In this document: in pieces, positions 25,407-33,911 of the stretch | Position numbering within the stretch: position 1 is the first letter of the stretch | Layout: each line of letters opens with the position of its first letter | Origin: Synergistaceae bacterium UBA1037 | GTDB lineage: Bacteria > Synergistota > Synergistia > Synergistales > Synergistaceae | Assembly (NCBI GenBank): GCA_002316795.1 | Contig: DCEE01000059.1 | Coordinates: 40,749 to 104,748 of the forward strand | DNA: 64,000 nucleotides | Reading direction: 5' to 3' | Translations under genes and position numbers: made by a program | The notes under the pieces: generated by a model | Seen by the model: the letters and a program-made list of their open reading frames with translations, nothing else | What the model was told of the DNA's origin: nothing | Databases searched by the model: none

Positions 25407-25435
25407 TATATACTCTCCTTCAGTCTAAATGTCAA
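25407..25435 (-). promoter_or_regulatory. Promoter of the serine operon
   Basis: TTGACA (25435-25430), a perfect -35, and TATATA (25412-25407) are 17 bases apart on the minus strand. The start is expected near 25400, just upstream of the leader peptide. Confidence 0.75.
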
Positions 25436-25539
25436 GCATTTTTTTAAACATAGTTAAACATCATCATGGTGAAGCAGTTCTAAAGGCGGCTGAGCAACCG
25501 CTCGCTATGTTTGTTCCATCGTTCCCGGTAACTTCGCTA

Positions 25540-25568
25540 TTTAACCTTATCGCCATTGCGGGTATAAT
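25540..25568 (+). promoter_or_regulatory. Promoter candidate for mltG
   Basis: TTTAAC (25540-25545) and a perfect TATAAT (25563-25568) are 17 bases apart, giving a leader of about 55 bases. It diverges from the serine-operon promoter 105 bases away. Confidence 0.5.
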
Positions 25569-25629
25569 TCCTACGTGCGCCTGACCGTCAGTGCATGGGA
25601 AAAGCCGGAGAGAATAAGGAGAGAATTTC

Positions 25630-26637
25630 TTGAATAACAGAAAGAGAGACATGATACCCCACGCTGCCGCCCTGATCCTTTTCTGTCTGCTTTGTTTCGT
25701 CATGCCGGGCCTATATCCGGATCTGTTCGCATCTTCAGCAAAAAAGGTCGAAGTGACCATCACAGGCGGGATGTCCGCCGGAGAGGCCGCCAGGGCGATC
25801 AAAGACGCAGGGGCGGTCAAAGACGCCAACAGGCTCATCAAATGGATGATCAGGCTTGAGATGGACAAAACTCTGCGTCCGGGAACTTATCTTATTGCCC
25901 CGGGCAGCGAGGTATCGGTGGCAAACCAGCTCAGGACAGCCACTCCTGTGGCGCACACGGTGACTATCATACCGGGGACAAGGTACAGCTCGCTTAACGC
26001 CGCGCTGAAACTTCCCGACGGCGACGACGGGCTGCTGAAAGCCCTTTCTGAAAAAGGCAATTTCCCGACCGAACTTCATGAGCTGCTTCCTGACGATCCA
26101 AAGGACAGGATCGTCTTTCTGCTGCCTGAGACCTATTCGCTGGCACCCGGCAACAGCCTCGCATCTCAGACGGTAAGAAGGGCATCGGGGCTCTGGATGG
26201 AAAGGGTGGGGAAGCGTCTTCCGGATGGCGCGGACGAAAAGTTCACGTCACAGAGGGGAGTGCTTGCTTCCATCGTTGAAGGCGAGGCAAGGATCAGTGA
26301 GGAACGCCCGATACTTGCCGGGATATTCCTCAACAGGCTTGACAAACGGATGCCCCTGCAGTCGTGCGCGACGGTCATATATTGCTGGGACGAGGCTGGC
26401 ATTAAAAAGAAGAGCCTCACTTATAAGGACCTTGAGATAGACTCTCCGTACAACACTTACAGTAACTACGGCCTTCCTCCGGGACCGATCTCCGTCCCGT
26501 CCGAGGATTCCTGGATCAGCGCTCTGGAGCCTGCCAAGACAAACTATCTCTTCTTCTTTGCTACGTCTGAAGGAAATCACATATTCAGCAGGACATATGA
26601 GGAACACCTGAGAAAACAGCGGGAGGGGACCGAGTGA
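25630..26637 (+). CDS. mltG: Endolytic murein transglycosylase MltG
   Basis: MltG cleaves nascent glycan strands in the membrane-proximal peptidoglycan and so sets strand length. The 335-residue protein has a short cytoplasmic start, one membrane helix (about residues 11-27), a LysM-like subdomain (TITGGMSAGEAARAIKDAG), and the YceG catalytic domain with the glutamate region VLASIVEGEA (Glu217/219), ERPILAGIFLNRL, and SPYNTYSNYGLPPGPIS. Start is TTG at 25630 with AAGGAGA upstream. It overlaps the next gene by GTGA. Confidence 0.93.
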   Translation: MNNRKRDMIPHAAALILFCLLCFVMPGLYPDLFASSAKKVEVTITGGMSAGEAARAIKDAGAVKDANRLIKWMIRLEMDKTLRPGTYLIAPGSEVSVANQLRTATPVAHTVTIIPGTRYSSLNAALKLPDGDDGLLKALSEKGNFPTELHELLPDDPKDRIVFLLPETYSLAPGNSLASQTVRRASGLWMERVGKRLPDGADEKFTSQRGVLASIVEGEARISEERPILAGIFLNRLDKRMPLQSCATVIYCWDEAGIKKKSLTYKDLEIDSPYNTYSNYGLPPGPISVPSEDSWISALEPAKTNYLFFFATSEGNHIFSRTYEEHLRKQREGTE

Positions 26638-26882
26638 GGCCTCAGATATGTGAGATATCGCTGAGGGTCCCGCAAAAGGATATATACTATATCAGCTGGA
26701 CCATAGATGCCTGCGAAGGACTGGGCTTTCTTAAGACCGAGGATGCCAAAAAGGGAGAGGTCACAGTATTCACCCCGGCGGAATTGCTGGGTGACATGAT
26801 GGAATGCATCGAAGGCCTGAAAAGTGAAGGGCTTGATATCATCATGACCGGGACAAGAGAAGCGACAGGAGAGATAGAATGA
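26634..26882 (+). CDS. DUF4911 domain protein
   Basis: An 82-residue acidic protein matching my memory of the DUF4911 family, of unknown function: VPQKDIYYISWTIDACEGLGFL, then a short strand-rich middle (EVTVFTPAELL) and a helical end. The fold appears to be a small alpha-beta domain without cysteines or metal motifs. It overlaps both neighbours (GTGA before, ATGA after), which makes it a real gene and ties it to MltG and TldD expression. No function is proposed. Confidence 0.7.
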   Translation: MRPQICEISLRVPQKDIYYISWTIDACEGLGFLKTEDAKKGEVTVFTPAELLGDMMECIEGLKSEGLDIIMTGTREATGEIE

Positions 26883-28249
26883 TCAACAGAGTGATCGAAA
26901 CGATGACCCAGAGACTTGCGGATACAGATAAAAAAGGTGCCCTGCACTCAGATATTTTCATACAGGCGGGAACAGCACACTCGGCGCACTATGAGGACGG
27001 AAGGATCGAAGAGCTTGCATCTTCGAACGCCGACGGATCGGGAGCAAGGATAATAGTCGGGGACAGGACCTTTTATTCGCATTCCCCCGGGACATCGCCT
27101 TCTGCCATATCCCGGATACTCTCCGAGGCTGAGTCTTCTGCTTTCGGGACCCTGCCCGATCCGCCGGGAAACGATCGCGGACCCGTTCTGACCATGGAAG
27201 AAAAGATGCTGCCCCCCGATATAAGCTACATGAAAGAACTTGACCTCAAGATCAGGAAAGGATCCAAATATGTCAGGCAGGCGGCCTTCAGGTACAACAT
27301 ATCAAAAAGAAACGTCCTCATCATACGTTCAGACGGCAGGTGCGCGGAAGATTCAAGAACCTACTGCAGCTTCTCCGCAATGGTCATTGCTGAGAAGGAC
27401 GGCATTCTTCAGACAGCTTCAGAGAGACGGAGCATGGCCATTCCCCACAAGGATTTCTGGTCCGGTTCAGACCCTGAAGATGTGGCATTCGCTGCGCTGG
27501 AAAGAGCGCTTCTTATGCTGGACGCAAAACCATGCCCGGCGGGTAGGATGAAGGTCCTTCTGGCAGGGGAGGCGGGAGGCACTGTGATCCATGAAGCCTG
27601 CGGACACGGCCTTGAAGCTGATATCGTAGAGAAGGACCACTCCGTCTACAGGGATAAAATAGGAGAGAAAGTCGCACATGAGTCTGTCACGATGATCGAT
27701 GACCCGACGATCCCTTCCCTGTACGGTTCCTACAGGTTTGACGACGAGGGCACCCCGGCGCGCAGGAACGTTCTGATCGAAAACGGGATACTGAGATCGT
27801 ACCTTACGGACATCCTGACTGCAAAAACCTCCTGCCTGCCCCTGACCGGAAACGGCAGGAGACAGTCATACAGGAACATCCCGGTACCCAGAATGAGCAA
27901 CACGCTTCTGGCCCCTGGTGTTTCTGACTTCGATTCGATGCTTGCAATGACCGACAGAGGACTTCTCGTGAAGAAGATGGGCGGCGGGGAGGTAAACCCG
28001 ACCACGGGTGATTTTGTCTTTTATGTCTCAGAAGCATATATAATTAAAAAGGGCAGAGTGTCACACCCGGTAAAGGGAGCTATCCTTACAGGCAACGGAC
28101 CTGCGGTGCTTGAAAATATCATTGCCTTGGGCAGCGACCTCTGCATGGATCCGGGGGTATGCGGGAAATCAGGACAGAGCGTCCCCGTTACTGACGGACA
28201 GCCGTCGATGCTGATCGAAGGGATGACTGTAGGAGGCAGTGAAGCCTGA
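26879..28249 (+). CDS. tldD: TldD/PmbA-family metalloprotease
   Basis: TldD works, usually with TldE/PmbA, as a zinc protease that degrades unfolded peptides and processes microcins or modified peptides. The zinc site HEACGH (residues 238-243, HExxxH type) is intact and is followed by GLEADIVEKDHSVY; later blocks DDEGTPARRNVLIENGILRSYL and GGGEVNPTTGDFVFYVSEAYII are typical. Length is 456. TldE lacks the HExxxH motif, so this is the TldD subunit; no TldE is in this window. Confidence 0.92.
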   Translation: MINRVIETMTQRLADTDKKGALHSDIFIQAGTAHSAHYEDGRIEELASSNADGSGARIIVGDRTFYSHSPGTSPSAISRILSEAESSAFGTLPDPPGNDRGPVLTMEEKMLPPDISYMKELDLKIRKGSKYVRQAAFRYNISKRNVLIIRSDGRCAEDSRTYCSFSAMVIAEKDGILQTASERRSMAIPHKDFWSGSDPEDVAFAALERALLMLDAKPCPAGRMKVLLAGEAGGTVIHEACGHGLEADIVEKDHSVYRDKIGEKVAHESVTMIDDPTIPSLYGSYRFDDEGTPARRNVLIENGILRSYLTDILTAKTSCLPLTGNGRRQSYRNIPVPRMSNTLLAPGVSDFDSMLAMTDRGLLVKKMGGGEVNPTTGDFVFYVSEAYIIKKGRVSHPVKGAILTGNGPAVLENIIALGSDLCMDPGVCGKSGQSVPVTDGQPSMLIEGMTVGGSEA

Positions 28250-30476
28250 TATGATCTTCAGAAAAAAAGCAAAAAAGGATGAAAGACCGGCTCCGCGGCA
28301 GCCTAAGGCAAAAGCCGGACAGCCGGCGGGAGGAACATGGGCAAGGCTCGCTTACATAGTCCTTGCCGTGCTGTCCATTTACCTGACTGCATCATTCTAC
28401 ACGCCATGGACAGGCATGCTCGGACAGGACATCTCTTCGTCCATACTTGGATCTATTGGCGGAGCCTCGATAATACCCATCCTTTTCGCCCTCTATTTCA
28501 GTCTTTCGAGACTGCTTTCAAGAAAGATCCCCCACTTCGTGAGACAGTCCCTCGGGACACTCCTTGTTTTCATGACGGCATCGCTTCTTCTGGGTCTGAA
28601 TGCAATGACCTCCGGCAATGCAGGATACCCGCTCTGGCTCTCGCCCGGAGCCTTCGGTGCATCTTTTGCCTCAGAGATATTCTCGATGCTTGGAGCCTTC
28701 GGCACATTCATAGCAGGAGCTCTCTCAATATACATATCATTATTATTGTATGATATACCTTTATTTATTAACAAAAAACTGCCCGGTTCCTCAATATTCA
28801 ACTGTTTTCACAAAAAAGACAAGGAGAGGCCTGAGAAGGAATTATCCGGTGATGCTCCCAACATAACTGAATATGATGGGGCGGACTATTTTGGCCCTGC
28901 CGCGGACGAAACGGACCTACCCCCTGTCACGGTCACAGGACTTGGCCAGTATGGAACGGAAGGCTCGTTATATATTTCAGAGGAGATACAGGACCCTGAA
29001 TTCAACCTTGATGACGAGGGATCATTCGAGGGAGCGGAAGAAGGCATATTCCCGCCGCCCCTTGAGATATTCGGGAACGAGGAATCTCACGAGGGCGAGA
29101 TGGATGAAGAAAAATCCATGCCTCTGGGAGAAAAGATCATAAAGGCCCTCAGACAGTTCAACATAGAGGCAAGGCTCGCGGAGATACTGGTAGGCCCCAC
29201 GGTGATACAGTTCAGGATACAGCTTGCCCCGGGCATCAAAGTCAATAAAGTCGCTGTCCTTGCAAACGACATAGCGCTCGCGATGGCGGTCCCAAGCCTC
29301 AGGATCGAGGCCCCGATACCCGGTAAACCCTACGTTGGGATCGAGATACCCAACCCCAGACGCAGGGGTATCCCTCTCAGAACTATTATCGGGGACACTG
29401 CGTACCAGGACACCGACACGGCTCTCCCGCTGCCTTTTGGGGTCGCTGTAAACGGGGATTCTGTGATCATAGGACTCGAGGAGCTGCCCCATCTGCTTGT
29501 GGCAGGAACCACGGGCTCGGGAAAGAGCGTCTTTATCAACTCATGCATAGTGGGCCTGTGTTCGATGAGGACCCCGGAAGAACTCAGAATGATACTGGTA
29601 GATCCCAAGAGGGTAGAAATGGCCGTCTACGACAGGCTCCCGCATCTCCTTACGCCCCCTGTGACCGATGCAAAGAAGGCGGTACACGTACTTGCCTGGG
29701 CTATACGTGAAATGGAGTCGCGCTATACGATGTTCGCAAAAGCAAGGGTGAGGAACCTCGAAAACTTCAACAAAAAAGTCATTCCAAAAGACAGGCTGTT
29801 TAACATAGTTATTGTTGTAGATGAACTTGCGGACCTTATGATGACGGCTCCCAAGGAAGTCGAGGAATACATATGCCGCCTTGCGCAGATGGCAAGGGCT
29901 ACCGGCATCCATCTGATCCTCGCAACTCAGAGGCCTTCGGTAAACGTGATCACTGGACTCATCAAGGCCAACATCCCGGCGAGGGTGGCATTCACGCTTC
30001 CGAGCTCAGTAGACTCGAGGACCATAATCGACTGTTCCGGAGCGGAAAAGCTGCTGGGAAAGGGAGACTTGCTCTTCCTTTCCACCAGGCATCCAAAACC
30101 CGTCAGGATCCAGTCTCCGTGGGTGGATGAACAGGTGCTCTGCGTCTGGCTCAACTACCTTGTAAACCTTTTCGGAATGCCTGATTTCATTGAGATAGAC
30201 AGACAGGGAAGCGGCCCTTCAGGCATGGATAACAGCGCCGCTTTCGACGATGACCTGCTTGAGGACGCTGTCGATACGGTAATGTCGACCGGGATAGCAT
30301 CCGCAAGCGGTCTCCAGCGCAGGCTGAGAGTCGGTTTTTCAAGGGCTTCACGCCTGATCGACATGATGGAGATGATAGGCATAGTGGGTCCGGCAGACGG
30401 TTCAAAACCGAGGGAGATCCTCGTCGACGAAGACGAGGCAAGGGAAATGATCAGTAATGCTAAAGACGGATATTAG
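28239..30476 (+). CDS. ftsK: DNA translocase FtsK/SpoIIIE
   Basis: FtsK couples chromosome segregation to division by pumping DNA through the septum. The basic N-terminus is followed by about four membrane helices (residues 30-180), an acidic linker (about 185-300), then the alpha-beta motor with the KVNKVAVLANDIALAM domain, Walker A GTTGSGKSV (about residues 423-431), Walker B VVDELADLMM, and the C-terminal gamma winged helix (TGIASASGLQRRLRVGFSRASRLIDMME). Length is 745. GTG at 28239 overlaps the tldD end; ATG at 28251 is an equally plausible start, the upstream AGGAGG fitting neither spacing ideally. Confidence 0.95.
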   Translation: MKPDMIFRKKAKKDERPAPRQPKAKAGQPAGGTWARLAYIVLAVLSIYLTASFYTPWTGMLGQDISSSILGSIGGASIIPILFALYFSLSRLLSRKIPHFVRQSLGTLLVFMTASLLLGLNAMTSGNAGYPLWLSPGAFGASFASEIFSMLGAFGTFIAGALSIYISLLLYDIPLFINKKLPGSSIFNCFHKKDKERPEKELSGDAPNITEYDGADYFGPAADETDLPPVTVTGLGQYGTEGSLYISEEIQDPEFNLDDEGSFEGAEEGIFPPPLEIFGNEESHEGEMDEEKSMPLGEKIIKALRQFNIEARLAEILVGPTVIQFRIQLAPGIKVNKVAVLANDIALAMAVPSLRIEAPIPGKPYVGIEIPNPRRRGIPLRTIIGDTAYQDTDTALPLPFGVAVNGDSVIIGLEELPHLLVAGTTGSGKSVFINSCIVGLCSMRTPEELRMILVDPKRVEMAVYDRLPHLLTPPVTDAKKAVHVLAWAIREMESRYTMFAKARVRNLENFNKKVIPKDRLFNIVIVVDELADLMMTAPKEVEEYICRLAQMARATGIHLILATQRPSVNVITGLIKANIPARVAFTLPSSVDSRTIIDCSGAEKLLGKGDLLFLSTRHPKPVRIQSPWVDEQVLCVWLNYLVNLFGMPDFIEIDRQGSGPSGMDNSAAFDDDLLEDAVDTVMSTGIASASGLQRRLRVGFSRASRLIDMMEMIGIVGPADGSKPREILVDEDEAREMISNAKDGY

Positions 30477-30494
30477 CGCAGGAGGAGTCTGGAA

Positions 30495-30530
30495 TAAAAA
30501 AAAGAGCCGTTTACTAAACGGCTCTTTGGA
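30495..30530. terminator. Shared terminator of ftsK and rpmB
   Basis: AAAGAGCCGTTT and AAACGGCTCTTT (30501-30512 and 30516-30527) pair around a three-base loop. An A-run on the left makes a U-run for the minus-strand gene. One arm is formed by the last codons and stop of rpmB, so coding and termination overlap. Confidence 0.8.
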
Positions 30531-30708
30531 CTTTACCGGAACGGAGGCACTTCGTGCATATATGGAGTTTGCGGGACTCTCCGCCACCTACGTCAACACG
30601 TACACTCTGAAGGTTAATGAGCCAGCGGCGTCTGGTGTGACGGTTAGAGTGGCTGACGGCATTTCCGGTCGCCGGTCCGCGACCGCAGCAATCACAGAAC
30701 TTGGACAT
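30514..30708 (-). CDS. rpmB: 50S ribosomal protein L28
   Basis: A 64-residue ribosomal protein reading MSKFCDCCGRGPATGNAVSHSN, then RRRWLINLQSVRV, and HICTKCLRSGKV. The CxxC pairs (CDCC near the start, CTKC near the end) mark the zinc-binding version of L28. The ATG at 30708 is preceded by AAGGGGGG; upstream in-frame codons to 30759 were rejected because L28 begins at MSK/MA. It lies on the minus strand between two plus-strand units and has its own promoter. Confidence 0.94.
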   Translation of the reverse strand: MSKFCDCCGRGPATGNAVSHSNRHTRRRWLINLQSVRVDVGGGESRKLHICTKCLRSGKVQRAV

Positions 30709-30729
30709 AATTGTTTCCCCCCTTATACC

Positions 30730-30759
30730 TTGGAACATCCAACCTGTGCATTGTATCAT
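30730..30759 (+). promoter_or_regulatory. Promoter candidate for xseB-ispA-dxs
   Basis: TTGGAA (30730-30735) and TATCAT (30754-30759) are 18 bases apart. The -10 overlaps the -10 of the opposing rpmB promoter, so the two promoters would compete. Confidence 0.45.
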
Positions 30760-30779
30760 AGTATATGAATTTCTTGCAA
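30750..30779 (-). promoter_or_regulatory. Promoter candidate for rpmB
   Basis: TTGCAA (30779-30774) and TACAAT (30755-30750) are 18 bases apart on the minus strand, giving a leader of about 35 bases before the rpmB ATG. Confidence 0.5.
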
Positions 30780-30802
30780 CTGATCGTACTGGAGGAATTT
30801 AA

Positions 30803-31018
30803 ATGAATTTCAGCGAAAAAATGACGGAACTTGACAAAATACTGCGCAGACTGGAAGGAGACTCGCTGCCCTTGGAAGAGGCCCTGTCCGAATTTGAAAA
30901 GGGAATCGGCCTGGTGAGGGAGTGTCGTTCTTATCTTGAAGAGGCAAAACAAAAAGTTGCGCTTCTGACCGACGACGGAGAAATTCCTTTTGAACTCGGG
31001 AACAAAGAGGATGCCTGA
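30803..31018 (+). CDS. xseB: Exodeoxyribonuclease VII small subunit
   Basis: XseB is the small helical subunit that wraps XseA in exonuclease VII, which degrades single-stranded DNA. The 71-residue protein has the family pattern FSEKMTELDKILRRLEGDSLPLEEALSEFEKGIGLVRECR. GGAGG precedes the ATG. XseA is usually next door but is not in this window. It is followed two bases later by the prenyl synthase, an order (xseB-ispA-dxs-tlyA-nadK-recN) common in bacteria. Confidence 0.92.
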   Translation: MNFSEKMTELDKILRRLEGDSLPLEEALSEFEKGIGLVRECRSYLEEAKQKVALLTDDGEIPFELGNKEDA

Positions 31019-31020
31019 TC

Positions 31021-31932
31021 ATGCCGGGAGTCAAGGAACAGGACCTGAGGGTAAAAAGTGAGTTTGACAGGTACAGGGGAATATTTGAGGAATATCTTGG
31101 AACATCGGCTGCGCTGAGAAACATCGGAGTTCCCGAAAAACTGAGCGAAGCCATGGACTACTCCCTCTTTGCAGGAGGAAAGAGGCTGCGTCCGGTGCTA
31201 TGCCTGGCCGCAGCAGAGAGGTTTGGGTGTCAGCCCCATGATGCGCTTCCGCTCGCTCTGGGCTTCGAGATGCTCCACACTGCGACGCTGATACATGACG
31301 ACCTTCCGTGCATGGACGATGATGACATTAGAAGGGGAAAACCTTCGAACCATGCGGTCTTCGGTGAGACGCTTGCTGTTCTCGCCGGCGACGCGCTCCT
31401 TGCTCTCTCCCTTGAATACCCTCTCTGCAAAAGCGATAAGATCGTACCTGGCAGGCTGCTGAAAGCAATGCAGATCTTCAGCAGCGCCATAGGCCCTGCG
31501 GGAGTATGCGGAGGCCAGGTCCTCGACATGGACACGGCTCCGGCGAAGACTGACCCTTCCTACGTGCGCAGGATCGCATCACTCAAGACCGGCACTCTCA
31601 TCAGGGCCTCCGTAACAGCGGGAGCGGCCCTGGGCACTGACGATCCGGCTATTCTCGCCTGCTGCTGGGATTACGGCACTCACATAGGATCTGCATTCCA
31701 GATAATAGACGACATCCTTGATGTCTCCAGCACGGCTGAGGAGCTTGGCAAGACTCCGGGAAAGGACGCAGAGCAGGACAAGGCGACCCATGTCACCGTA
31801 TACGGCATGGAGAAGGCTGCAGAAATGGCACGCGAAGAGACCGGGCTTGCAAGGGAAGCCATCCTCAGGATCCTTCCCGGCGACGATTTCCTGTCGGAAT
31901 TTCCCGGATACCTCCTAAGGAGGACTCACTGA
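31021..31932 (+). CDS. ispA: Farnesyl/geranylgeranyl diphosphate synthase
   Basis: A trans-prenyltransferase that chains C5 units into C15 or C20 diphosphates. The first aspartate-rich motif DDLPCMDDDD (about residues 93-102) has the two-residue insertion typical of bacterial short-chain synthases, followed by RRGKPSNH; the second motif FQIIDDILD is near residues 226-234. Also seen are GGKRLRP and GKTPGKDAEQDKATHV. Length is 303. Product length cannot be fixed from sequence, though C15 would feed UppS. Confidence 0.92.
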   Translation: MPGVKEQDLRVKSEFDRYRGIFEEYLGTSAALRNIGVPEKLSEAMDYSLFAGGKRLRPVLCLAAAERFGCQPHDALPLALGFEMLHTATLIHDDLPCMDDDDIRRGKPSNHAVFGETLAVLAGDALLALSLEYPLCKSDKIVPGRLLKAMQIFSSAIGPAGVCGGQVLDMDTAPAKTDPSYVRRIASLKTGTLIRASVTAGAALGTDDPAILACCWDYGTHIGSAFQIIDDILDVSSTAEELGKTPGKDAEQDKATHVTVYGMEKAAEMAREETGLAREAILRILPGDDFLSEFPGYLLRRTH

Positions 31933-31986
31933 ACCATACATCCGCGGCTGCGGAGTGCTAATATATAGGACGTGCATAAGGAAGGA

Positions 31987-32008
31987 CCGGGCCAGACTTC
32001 GGGCCCGG
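31987..32008 (+). terminator. Hairpin between ispA and dxs
   Basis: CCGGGCC (31987-31993) and GGCCCGG (32002-32008) form a seven-pair stem in the 107-base gap. There is no T-run, so it may be a processing or attenuation structure rather than a terminator. Confidence 0.3.
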
Positions 32009-32039
32009 CCGCTAAAATCGAGACCTGGAGAGATCATCC

Positions 32040-33911
32040 ATGAGCATGCTTGGATCGGTAAAGGATTTCAAAGGCCTTAAAGGCCTTACATACGGCGAAT
32101 TGAACAAACTTAGCTGCGAGATAAGGGAAATGATACTTCAGGTGACACTGAAGAACGGCGGACACCTGGCATCCTCCCTCGGAGCGGTGGAACTCACCGT
32201 GGCCCTGCTGAGGGCCTTCGACCCCCAAAGGGACAAGATCATCTTTGACGTAGGACATCAGTCATATGCCTATAAAATACTGACAGGCAGACTTGAACGA
32301 TTCCACACGCTGAGGACCAGGGGCGGGATAGCAGGCTTTCCCCGAATGGACGAGAGCCCCTATGACTTTTTCACGACCGGCCACAGCAGCACATCCATAT
32401 CTGCGGCAATGGGCTACGCCAAGGCTAGGGACATAAGCGGCCGGAACCACGAAGTCGTTGCGGTGATAGGGGACGGAGCCCTTCTGAACGGGGTCTCTTT
32501 CGAAGCCCTCAACTGCGTTGAAAGTACGGGGACAAAGGTGATCATAGTCCTTAACGACAACAAGATGTCCATAAGCCCGAGGATCGGGGGGATAGCAGGA
32601 CACCTGGCCCGTCTTTCTGTAAACCCCACGTACATTAAATTCAAGGATTTCATTAAGGATCAGTGTCACACCTTAAAACGCGGAGACGCGCTGGAAGAGG
32701 CACTCAAAAAGATCAAGTCCAAATTAAAATCCCTGATCCTTCCGACGAACATTTTCGAAGAGATGGGAATAAACTACTGGGGCCCGTTCAACGGCCATGA
32801 CATAGAGGAGATGGAGGAGGTCTTCCGGCTCGCAAGGCATTGCAAAGAACCTGTTCTGATCCATGTCCTTACGAAAAAGGGCAAGGGATGCTGCGAAGCG
32901 GAGAACAACTCGCCCTTCTTCCATGGGATTGGCCCCAACACCGATCTGGACGCGGCACAGAACCACACTGCGACATCACGGCCCTCTTGGAGCGAGATAA
33001 TGTCAGAGGCACTTACAGAGGCAGCCTCCCATGACCCGCGCATCGCTGTCTGCACCGCTGCGATGACTGACGGGACCAAACTGAACGGATTCGCAGAAAA
33101 GTATCCGGAAAGGTTCTTCGACGTGGGGATCTCGGAAGAACACATGCTGACCTTCGCTGCAGGAATGGCGGCAGGCGGGATGAGACCGGCTGTCTGCATA
33201 TATTCGACCTTTCTTCAAAGGGCTGCGGACCAGCTGATGCACGATATATGTCTTTCAAAACTGCCCGTAATGATCGGGGCAGACAGGGCCGGCCTTGTAG
33301 GCGAGGACGGGGAGACTCATCACGGACTCCTTGACGTCCCGTGGTTCAGGACCCTGCCCGGCATAACGATCGCTGCGCCAAGGGACGCTTCGGATCTCAG
33401 ATTTTTCGTAAATGGCTGGATCGAAAGAGGCATCCCGATGGTCGCAAGATATCCAAGGGGGAAGGCACCCCGGGATATCCTGCCCGCAGGCCGGACAGAG
33501 AGAGTTCCTGCAGGGTGGGGAAAACTGGAGATCCTTGCCCGTGGAAGTGATGTATGTCTTTTGGGGATAGGAAGTACTGTCGAACTGATGCTTAAGACTG
33601 CTGAGAAGCTTGAAACCGGTGAGGGCATCATTCCGACAGTTGCTGACCTTCGCTTCATAAAGCCACTGGATCTCGAAGGGCTCTCAGAGATAATGAGAAA
33701 ACACTCTGTCGTCGTAACAGCCGAGGAAAACTATCTGAACGGAGGATCGGGCATGGCGGTCTCAGAATACGCATGCAGGAACCATCCGGAGTGCCGAGTC
33801 ATAAACATAGGCATCCCGGACAGGTACATATCCCATGCGACGCGCTCGGAGCAGTGGACCGAATGCGGCCTCACCCCTGAAGCGGTAATAAACTCGCTCA
33901 AAGAGCAGTGA
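32040..33911 (+). CDS. dxs: 1-deoxy-D-xylulose-5-phosphate synthase
   Basis: Dxs joins pyruvate and glyceraldehyde 3-phosphate with thiamine diphosphate to start the MEP pathway. The thiamine domain has FDVGHQSYAYKILTGR and the metal motif GDGALLNGVSFEALN...NDNKMSIS; the pyrimidine-binding domain has DVGISEEHMLTFAAGMA and DRAGLVGEDGETHHGLLD; the C-terminal transketolase domain ends with VTAEENYLNGGSGMAV. Length is 623. GGAG lies nine bases before the ATG. Confidence 0.95.
   Translation: MSMLGSVKDFKGLKGLTYGELNKLSCEIREMILQVTLKNGGHLASSLGAVELTVALLRAFDPQRDKIIFDVGHQSYAYKILTGRLERFHTLRTRGGIAGFPRMDESPYDFFTTGHSSTSISAAMGYAKARDISGRNHEVVAVIGDGALLNGVSFEALNCVESTGTKVIIVLNDNKMSISPRIGGIAGHLARLSVNPTYIKFKDFIKDQCHTLKRGDALEEALKKIKSKLKSLILPTNIFEEMGINYWGPFNGHDIEEMEEVFRLARHCKEPVLIHVLTKKGKGCCEAENNSPFFHGIGPNTDLDAAQNHTATSRPSWSEIMSEALTEAASHDPRIAVCTAAMTDGTKLNGFAEKYPERFFDVGISEEHMLTFAAGMAAGGMRPAVCIYSTFLQRAADQLMHDICLSKLPVMIGADRAGLVGEDGETHHGLLDVPWFRTLPGITIAAPRDASDLRFFVNGWIERGIPMVARYPRGKAPRDILPAGRTERVPAGWGKLEILARGSDVCLLGIGSTVELMLKTAEKLETGEGIIPTVADLRFIKPLDLEGLSEIMRKHSVVVTAEENYLNGGSGMAVSEYACRNHPECRVINIGIPDRYISHATRSEQWTECGLTPEAVINSLKEQ

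Noticed and set aside
25244-25435. A 63-codon frame overlapping the serine leader in another phase
   Set aside because: It would start at the promoter itself, so its start is not transcribed, and it has no serine enrichment or ribosome site.
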